10,560 bases of DNA from positions 1 to 10,560 of the forward strand of contig JAIVHA010000048.1 in the NCBI GenBank assembly GCA_020201295.1, given 5' to 3'. Both the position numbers and the translations under genes were made by a program. Within the stretch, counting starts at the first letter, position 1. Each line of letters starts with the position of its first letter. Under the pieces are notes generated by a model. It saw only the letters and a list, made by a program, of their open reading frames with translations. It was not told where the DNA came from and searched no databases. This document shows positions 5,678 through 10,560 of this stretch, piece by piece. Origin of the DNA: Lysobacteraceae bacterium (lineage in GTDB: Bacteria; Pseudomonadota; Gammaproteobacteria; DSM-19610).

Positions 5678-6652
5678 ATGGGTATTCAATGCGGTATCGT
5701 CGGTCTGCCCAATGTGGGCAAGTCCACCCTGTTCAACGCCCTCACCAGGGCGGGCATCCAGGCCGAGAACTATCCCTTCTGCACCATCGACCCCAATGTG
5801 GGTGTGGTGGCGGTGCCCGACCCGCGCCTCGACAAACTGGCGGAGATCGTCATGCCGCAGAAGGTCATCCCCACCACCATGGAATTCGTCGACATCGCCG
5901 GCCTGGTGGCGGGCGCCTCCAAGGGCGAGGGCCTGGGCAACAAGTTCCTGGCCAATATCCGCGAGACCGATGCCATCGCCCAGGTGGTGCGCTGCTTCGA
6001 GGATGACAACGTCAAGAGCGGCGACAAGGACGCCAAGGCGAGGCTGGCGCTGTTCGAGCGGGTGCGCGATTACCTCGATGGGGGCGGCATGGTGCGTACC
6101 CTGGGGCTGGGCGAGGAGGAGCGCAAGCTGCTGCATGATCTGCACCTGCTCACCATCAAGCCCACCATGTATATCGCCAACGTGGCCGAGGATGGTTTCG
6201 AGAACAATTCCCGCCTGGACCTGGTGCGTGGGCGTGCCCTGGAGGAAGGCGCTATCGTGGTGCCGGTGTGCGCCGCCATCGAGGTGGAGTTGGCGGAACT
6301 GGACGTGGAAGAGCAGGGCGCCTTCCTGGCCGAGATGGGCTTCGATGAGCCGGGCCTGAACCGGGTCATCCGTGCCGGCTACGAACTGCTTGGCCTGCAG
6401 ACCTACTTCACCGCCGGGGTGAAGGAAGTGCGTGCCTGGACCGTGAAGATCGGCGCTACCGCGCCCCAGGCCGCGGCGGTCATCCACACCGACTTCGAAA
6501 AGGGCTTCATCCGCGCCGAGGTCATCGCCTACGAGGATTTCGTAACCTGCAAGGGTGAGCAGGGTGCCAAGGAAGTCGGCAAGCTGCGCCTGGAAGGCAA
6601 GGAATATATCGTCCAGGATGGCGATGTGATGCACTTCCGCTTCAACGTCTGA
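5678..6652 (+). CDS. ychF: Obg-like ATPase YchF, with an internal 39-residue gap
   Basis: YchF is a ribosome-associated P-loop ATPase of the Obg family, implicated in translation and stress responses. The ATG at 5678 has Shine-Dalgarno AGGAA (5666-5670). The P-loop is at 9-17 (G-L-P-N-V-G-K-S-T), D-I-A-G-L-V at 72-77 and the NxxE base-recognition motif at 168-171 (N-V-A-E), which in YchF favours ATP. A C-terminal TGS domain runs from about 241 (T-Y-F-T-A-G-V-K-E-V-R-A-W-T) to F-R-F-N-V. The protein has 324 residues against 363 in E. coli. The missing piece falls between C-F-E-D-D-N-V (106-112) and K-S-G-D-K-D-A-K (113-120). There the family has about 39 well conserved residues (H-V-S-G ... 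I-N-T-E-L-A-L-A-D-L). The frame is kept. Function could be impaired, or the gap may be an assembly loss. Confidence 0.93.
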   Translation: MGIQCGIVGLPNVGKSTLFNALTRAGIQAENYPFCTIDPNVGVVAVPDPRLDKLAEIVMPQKVIPTTMEFVDIAGLVAGASKGEGLGNKFLANIRETDAIAQVVRCFEDDNVKSGDKDAKARLALFERVRDYLDGGGMVRTLGLGEEERKLLHDLHLLTIKPTMYIANVAEDGFENNSRLDLVRGRALEEGAIVVPVCAAIEVELAELDVEEQGAFLAEMGFDEPGLNRVIRAGYELLGLQTYFTAGVKEVRAWTVKIGATAPQAAAVIHTDFEKGFIRAEVIAYEDFVTCKGEQGAKEVGKLRLEGKEYIVQDGDVMHFRFNV

Positions 6653-6694
6653 ATCCATCGCCAATCATGACCGCCACGGAATGATTTCGCGCTC

Positions 6695-6825
6695 GTAGGA
6701 GCGGCCTCCAAGTGGTGTCGTATCCTGGAAAGGTTCGAAGGTGCGCCTGACTTTGTAGGAGCGGGCTTCGCCCGCGAACGGCCCGGCAGTCCGCCGGTTC
6801 GCGGCCAGAGGCCGCTCCTACAAGG
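6695..6825. repeat. REP cluster (BIME-like) after ychF
   Basis: There are three GTAGGAGCGG-cored REP units: 6695-6714 (forward, partial), 6754-6780 (forward, with hairpin CGGGC-TTC-GCCCG) and 6797-6825 (inverted, GGTTCGCGGCC...CCGCTCCTACAA). The last two face each other as in a bacterial interspersed mosaic element. Along with flanking sequence they fill the gap of about 170 bp between ychF and the minus-strand remnant, whose stop codon abuts the cluster. Confidence 0.8.
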
Positions 6826-6826
6826 T

Positions 6827-7210
6827 TCACTCCGCCGGCAACCCCTGCAGGATGTTGCCCCGCACTGGCGGGCTGAACACCGTGCGCTTCAGCAGGTCCA
6901 ACGAGAACGGTTCGCGGCGGTTCCAGGGCATGAGCGACAGGAAGCGCGCCAACGGGCAGTAATCGAACAGCATCATGGCCGTGGTGCCGATGATCTGGAT
7001 GAAGTAGATGAAATAGAGTGGTCCCCATTGCCCGGCCAACAGCCTGGAATCACGGAAACAGTCGAAATGCTCGGTGATGCGGCCGTCCACCAGGCCGCAG
7101 CTGGCGGCGGCACGGGCGCAATCGCGCATGGCATCGGTCATATCGATGCCGATGGCCCTGCCGGTAGGACCTGCGCGGCCTTCGGGGCGGGGCTTGCGCC
7201 GCTCGCCGGC
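6827..7210 (-). pseudogene. Minus-strand remnant: methyltransferase-like start, unknown membrane tail
   Basis: A minus-strand frame is open from about 7213 to a TGA at 6827-6829. An ATG at 7141 would give a 104-residue protein but lacks a ribosome-binding site. Codons just upstream of that ATG read G-P-T-G-R-A-I-G-I-D-M-T-D-A-M, which resembles the SAM-binding strand of arsenite-methyltransferase-like class I enzymes (G-P-x-G-x-V-I-G-V-D-M-T-x-E-M). A block I-T-E-H-F-D-C-F-R resembles the end of such proteins. The expected core between them is missing, and the glycine motif upstream is disrupted. The rest holds a hydrophobic segment (W-G-P-L-Y-F-I-Y-F-I-Q-I-I-G-T-T-A-M-M-L-F) and P-W-N-R-R-E-P-F that I do not recognise. 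The methyltransferase link is from memory. A small intact membrane protein starting at 7141 is the alternative. Confidence 0.45.
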
Positions 7211-7242
7211 AACTCAGTCATAGGCGGCCTCACGGGCCGAGC

Positions 7243-7329
7243 CTCCAAACCGAGGGGTTGGGAGCCTTCCGGGAAGGCACGGACTTGCTCCAGCGTCTGG
7301 AGCCCTTGGGTCTTGAGGGTCACGATCAT
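7243..7329 (-). pseudogene. Truncated transposase (integrase-core family) N-terminus
   Basis: About 29 codons on the minus strand read M-I-V-T-L-K-T-Q-G-L-Q-T-L-E-Q-V-R-A-F-P-E-G-S. I recall this as the conserved start of a family of proteobacterial DDE/integrase-core transposases. Homology stops near 7243 and the frame turns into unrelated sequence. GGAGG (complement of 7330-7334) sits directly against the ATG at 7329, so the GTG at 7323 (third codon) was probably the original start. This is an insertion-sequence relic, cut off after its first residues. Confidence 0.5.
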
Positions 7330-7355
7330 CCTCCGGTGATCCCAAACCCGGACCC

Positions 7356-7400
7356 TTCAGGCTCACTTCTCGCTGGAATCACGCTCCACGTTCAGGCTCA
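7356..7400. repeat. Pair of 10-bp direct repeats next to the transposase relic
   Basis: TTCAGGCTCA occurs at 7356-7365 and again at 7391-7400, a spacing of 35 bp, just outside the start of the truncated transposase. They may be part of the end of the lost insertion sequence. Confidence 0.4.
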
Positions 7401-7424
7401 TGTGTCGTTGGAAGAGGCTTTGGC

Positions 7425-7453
7425 TGGACAAGCACAGCCCAAGCCCCTACAAT
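7425..7453 (+). promoter_or_regulatory. Sigma70 promoter of tRNA-Met
   Basis: TGGACA (7425-7430) and TACAAT (7448-7453) each match five of six consensus positions and have an ideal 17-bp spacer. Transcription would begin near 7460, about 47 nt before the tRNA. It lies immediately downstream of the insertion-sequence relic, pointing away from it. Confidence 0.7.
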
Positions 7454-7506
7454 TTCGCCTCTTTCCGTGGCCGGGTTTTCCCGGCCGCCGGCAACGAACG
7501 ATCCAT

Positions 7507-7583
7507 GGCTACGTAGCTCAGCTGGTTAGAGCACATCACTCATAATGATGGGGTCCCCTGTTCGAATCAGGGCGTAGCCACCA
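7507..7583 (+). tRNA. tRNA-Met, anticodon CAT
   Basis: The 77 nt include an encoded CCA. The acceptor stem GGCTACG (7507-7513) pairs with CGTAGCC (7573-7579). The D arm is GCTCAGCTGGTTAGAGC. The anticodon stem CATCA/TGATG encloses the loop CTCATAA with anticodon CAT. The T arm is CCCTG-TTCGAAT-CAGGG. The first acceptor pair is G-C, whereas bacterial initiator tRNAs lack a Watson-Crick first pair, so this is an elongator type. A tRNA-Ile2, which also carries a genomic CAT, cannot be fully excluded by eye. Confidence 0.93.
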
Positions 7584-7894
7584 TTTCCCCTTTACCACCC
7601 GATTGGCTTGCACGACAGGCCTCCTGCCGCTGCGGGAGACCCCGCTCGTGTTTCCGCTTGGCTCCCCGGAGCGGGATGACTGGGGGAACGCCAACTAGTT
7701 GACAGATTCCCTTCGGCATGCCTGCCAGTCGAAAGGCCGTGCCCCCTCCGGATTACTGGCTTGTAAAAATATAAATATCAAACAGATAGATTCTTTCAAT
7801 GTGCTCCACATGGGCGAGCCATCTGCCTCCCTCAGCCCTTGGTCCGGATATTGCTATCTGATGTGGTGATATCCCACGGCCGGGAGCATTGGCT
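7584..7894. other. Non-coding gap with AT-rich tract before the pilus locus
   Basis: This is 311 bp without a convincing gene. An inverted repeat CCCGCTC (7641-7647)/GAGCGGG (7669-7675) could help end the tRNA transcript, but no T-run follows. The stretch 7763-7800 is strikingly AT-rich for this genome and is followed by the small palindrome ATGTG-CTC-CACAT (7799-7811). This is the likely control region of the ATPase/secretin operon. No well-spaced promoter hexamers could be fixed; the TTGACA at 7699 lacks a -10 partner. Confidence 0.4.
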
Positions 7895-9286
7895 ATGTAT
7901 GGACAACATTTTGGGCTGGTGTCCTCGCCCTTCCGCATCACCCCCGACACGCGCCGCTTCTACCCGGGGGCGCAGCGCGGGGCGGTGCTGGACGCGCTCG
8001 CCTACGCCATCCTGCGCGGCGAGGGCATCGTCAAGCTCACCGGCGAGGTCGGCAGCGGCAAGACCATGCTGTGCCGTATGCTCGCCGACCGTCTGGCCGC
8101 GGATGTCGATATTGTCTACCTGGCCAACCCCAGCCTGCGGCGTGAAGACGTCCTGCAGGCCATTGCCCTGGACCTCAAGCTGCCTACGGACGGTGGCCGA
8201 CTCAAGGTGCTCCAGGTGCTGCACGACTACCTGCTCCAGCGCCATGCGCAGGGACGCCGTGTGGCGGTGTTCGTCGAGGAGGCGCAAGGGATGGACCTGG
8301 ATGCGCTCGAAGAGATCCGCCTGTTGTCCAACCTGGAGACGCGCGAGGACAAATTGTTGCAGATCGTACTGTTTGGCCAGCCGGAACTGGATGTGCATCT
8401 TGCCGTCCATGAGGTGCGCCAACTACGCGATCGCGTTACCCACAGCTTCACCCTACCCCCGCTGACACTGGCGGATGTCCGCGACTATATCCCGTTCCGC
8501 CTCCGGGCGGCCGGTTACCAGGGGCGGGATCCGTTTACATTACCCGCGTACTGGTACCTGGCGCGCGCCTCCAGTGGGCTCATCCGGCGGCTTCATATCC
8601 TCGCCGACAAGGCCTTGCTGGCCGCCTATGCCGATGACTGCCGGCAGGTACGGTTTCGGCATTTGCGCAGGGCCGTCGCCGACAGTGAGTTCGCAGCCAA
8701 ATGGCCGGCGCTGCCGCGCCCGGGTTGGGGTTTCACCGCCCTGATCCTGTTCCTGACGGGTATCGGCACGACGGGCCTGGCGATGCTGCCGCAGGCGGGT
8801 GTCTCCGCCATGAACACGGCCTCGATATCCCGCCATGATGGCCGACCCGAATCCTCGCCCAGTCCGGCACCTGTTAACCCCGGGCGGGTTCGTGCCGAAG
8901 CAGCGGAAATCACTGAAAGCGCATCCTCCTCGACTTTCTCCGCCCGCGTGGCGGCCACGCAGTCCTGGTTAAACTCGGGCTTCGTCGGTCGCTATACCAT
9001 CCAGATCATGACCAGTGACAGTGCGGCTCCTGCACCGCTGGAACGTTACCTCATGGAACCCGCCAGGTTGGCCCATCTTGACCGGCTCTACATCGTGCCC
9101 GCTGCCATCAATGGCACACAGCGCTGGTCGGTATTGTACGGAAATTACGACAGCTATGCCGCCGCGCAACTGGCATTGCAAGAGATACCCGCGGCGCTGA
9201 AAGGGAATGGTCCCTATCTGCGTTCCCTGCCAGCCGTGAAAAAGGAGGCGTCCGGCTACTGGTTACCGGCGCGACAGGATACATGA
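7895..9286 (+). CDS. mshM: ExeA/MshM-type AAA ATPase with TM segment and SPOR-like domain
   Basis: ExeA/MshM ATPases assist assembly of secretins (type II secretion, MSHA pilus) through the peptidoglycan. The ATG at 7895 (CGGGAG 8 nt upstream) gives M-Y-G-Q-H-F-G-L ... P-F-R-I-T-P-D, the family's usual opening; a TTG at 7889 is less likely. The length is 463 residues. Walker A G-E-V-G-S-G-K-T is at 50-57. Walker B is at about 123-131 and reads V-F-V-E-E-A-Q, with Glu where the family usually has Asp. The block E-E-I-R-L-L-S-N-L-E-T (139-149) follows. A single transmembrane helix spans about 278-298, then a Pro/Ser-rich linker, then a region at about 362-450 resembling a SPOR domain (Y-T-I-Q-I-M, V-L-Y-G-N-Y, A-A-A-Q-L-A-L), which would bind denuded glycan strands in the periplasm. 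Its stop overlaps the mshL start by 4 nt. Confidence 0.85.
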   Translation: MYGQHFGLVSSPFRITPDTRRFYPGAQRGAVLDALAYAILRGEGIVKLTGEVGSGKTMLCRMLADRLAADVDIVYLANPSLRREDVLQAIALDLKLPTDGGRLKVLQVLHDYLLQRHAQGRRVAVFVEEAQGMDLDALEEIRLLSNLETREDKLLQIVLFGQPELDVHLAVHEVRQLRDRVTHSFTLPPLTLADVRDYIPFRLRAAGYQGRDPFTLPAYWYLARASSGLIRRLHILADKALLAAYADDCRQVRFRHLRRAVADSEFAAKWPALPRPGWGFTALILFLTGIGTTGLAMLPQAGVSAMNTASISRHDGRPESSPSPAPVNPGRVRAEAAEITESASSSTFSARVAATQSWLNSGFVGRYTIQIMTSDSAAPAPLERYLMEPARLAHLDRLYIVPAAINGTQRWSVLYGNYDSYAAAQLALQEIPAALKGNGPYLRSLPAVKKEASGYWLPARQDT

Positions 9287-10560
9287 TGCATACACGATAC
9301 TCGTCACGTTTGGCGATGCTGCTTGTGGGCCTGCTGCTGGTTGCCTGCGCGCCGACTCCCCAACGCCCTGATCGGGGACATGTGGCCTCGCCGCAGACAG
9401 CCGTACAGGACATTCCGTCACCGGTGCAGAGCGCGCCCCGGTTGGAAGTGCCTAAACCGAGTCCACCACTGGAAACCTACAGCGTGGTGGTCACCGAGGT
9501 ATCGGTAAAGGACATGCTGTTTGCACTGGCCCGTGATGCGGACATTAATGTGGATATTCACCCAGGCGTCAGTGGCACCGTCACCCTGAATGCCATCGAC
9601 CAGACCCTGCCACAGATCCTGGATCGCATCGCGCGTCAGGCGAATGTCCGGTTCACGCTGGAAGGGGATACGCTCCAGGTCGAGCCCGATCAGCCATTCC
9701 TGCGCAGCTACAAGATCGACTATGTGAACATGGGGCGCGACAATACCAGCAATGTGAGTGTTGCGACCCAGATCGCCACCACGGGCCAGGCCGCGGGCGG
9801 CGCGGCAGGCGGGGGCGCGGGGGGCAACAACTCGACCACGGATGTCACCAGTACGTCCAATCACCAGTTCTGGAGAACACTGGAAAGTAACGTGCGTGCA
9901 ATTCTCGGTGATGTCAGTGATGCCGAGAGCTCGGCCGCGGTCATCGTGAATGCAGAATCGGGCATCCTCACGGTGCGGGCCACCACGCGCGAGCACCGGC
10001 AGATCATGGGCTTTCTGGATCAGATCCTGATGAGCGCACAACGCCAGGTCATGATCGAGGCCACCGTGGTCGAAGTGAAGCTCAATGACGAATACAAGTT
10101 TGGCGTGGACTGGAATCTGATCGCCAATGGCGCCGGTCTGAGTGTGAACCAGTCGCTGCTCGGGACCAACCTCAGCGAGACACCTTTTTCGCTGCTTACC
10201 TATAACGACCCGGATACACGGCGCGGCGACGTCACCGCCAATGTCGGCATGTTGCGTCAGTTTGGTGATGTGAAGGTTCTTTCCAGCCCGCGAATCATGG
10301 CGATCAACAACCAGACCGCACTGCTCAAGGTGGTCGATAACCTGGTGTATTTCACCATCGAGGCAGATACAACCGCGACCGATGGCGTGGCCAATACGAC
10401 CTTTACCAGCACCGTGCATACGGTTCCGGTCGGATTCGTGATGAGTGTTACGCCGCAGATCAACGATACCGATACGGTGATCCTGAATATACGTCCGACG
10501 ATCTCCCGGGTGACCAGTTTCGTGCGTGATCCGAACCCGGCATTGGCCCCATTCAACATC
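9283..10560 (+). CDS. mshL: MSHA-type pilus secretin, lipoprotein, 3' end outside the window
   Basis: MshL forms the outer-membrane secretin ring through which an MSHA-type IV pilus leaves the cell. The first ATG (9283) overlaps the preceding stop as ATGA; a second ATG at 9286 is equally possible. A signal peptide ends in the lipobox L-V-A-C (Cys22). A Pro-rich linker follows, then an STN-like N0 domain at about 65-137 (V-S-V-K-D-M-L-F-A-L-A-R-D-A-D-I-N-V-D). A Gly/Ala-rich loop spans 168-182 and an N1-like domain ends near 250. The secretin core begins near 255, with V-L-S-S-P-R-I-M-A-I-N-N-Q-T-A-L-L-K-V at 332-350 and the family block V-P-V-G-F-V-M-S-V-T-P-Q-I at 381-393. The frame remains open at 10560 after 426 codons, so roughly the last part of the secretin barrel is missing from view. 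Assignment to MshL rather than GspD or PilQ rests on these blocks and the ATPase partner. Confidence 0.9.
   Translation, partial: MMHTRYSSRLAMLLVGLLLVACAPTPQRPDRGHVASPQTAVQDIPSPVQSAPRLEVPKPSPPLETYSVVVTEVSVKDMLFALARDADINVDIHPGVSGTVTLNAIDQTLPQILDRIARQANVRFTLEGDTLQVEPDQPFLRSYKIDYVNMGRDNTSNVSVATQIATTGQAAGGAAGGGAGGNNSTTDVTSTSNHQFWRTLESNVRAILGDVSDAESSAAVIVNAESGILTVRATTREHRQIMGFLDQILMSAQRQVMIEATVVEVKLNDEYKFGVDWNLIANGAGLSVNQSLLGTNLSETPFSLLTYNDPDTRRGDVTANVGMLRQFGDVKVLSSPRIMAINNQTALLKVVDNLVYFTIEADTTATDGVANTTFTSTVHTVPVGFVMSVTPQINDTDTVILNIRPTISRVTSFVRDPNPALAPFNI

Noticed and set aside
7258..7545. Plus-strand open frame running into tRNA-Met
   Set aside because: It overlaps the transposase relic, a good promoter and the tRNA, and it has no recognisable protein features.
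7699..7704. TTGACA as the -35 box of the pilus operon
   Set aside because: No acceptable -10 hexamer lies 15-19 bp downstream, and the position is nearly 200 bp from the gene.

Overview
The window is a GC-rich chromosomal segment from a gammaproteobacterium. The evidence is the gene order TPR protein – lolB – ispE – tRNA-Gln – prs – rplY – pth – ychF, which is a classic gammaproteobacterial housekeeping block, together with REP-type palindromes and an MSHA-type pilus locus. The exact genus cannot be read from the sequence. A Chromatiales/Ectothiorhodospiraceae-like or pseudomonad-like lineage is only a guess.

Positions 1-2435 hold the 3' part of a TPR-repeat gene, a broken lolB (lipoprotein insertion into the outer membrane) and an intact ispE (MEP isoprenoid pathway), all overlapping or nearly so. 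tRNA-Gln(TTG) follows directly. Its 3' end is then repeated 175 bp downstream as part of an exact 47-bp direct repeat, before prs (PRPP synthase). Between prs and rplY (ribosomal protein bL25) lies about 320 bp packed with palindromes, including a 27-bp perfect inverted repeat. rplY, pth (peptidyl-tRNA hydrolase) and ychF (Obg-like ATPase) follow, with a 372-bp palindrome-rich gap between pth and ychF.

Positions 6653-7506 form a decay zone. It contains a REP cluster, a minus-strand remnant with a methyltransferase-like motif joined to an unrecognised membrane segment, and a truncated transposase start. A good sigma70 promoter and tRNA-Met(CAT) come next. From 7895 the window enters a pilus/secretin locus: an ExeA/MshM-type AAA ATPase carrying a transmembrane segment and a C-terminal SPOR-like domain, overlapping by 4 nt the lipoprotein secretin mshL, which runs off the right edge.

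The most unusual signals are four. An rtT-like repeat carries the 3' end of tRNA-Gln. A large structured palindromic element sits between prs and rplY. Conserved sequence is missing from the interior of lolB (with a frameshift) and of ychF (in frame, about 39 residues), so either real erosion or assembly collapse has occurred. The ATPase has a SPOR-like fusion next to its secretin. No CRISPR array, phage or obvious defence system is present.
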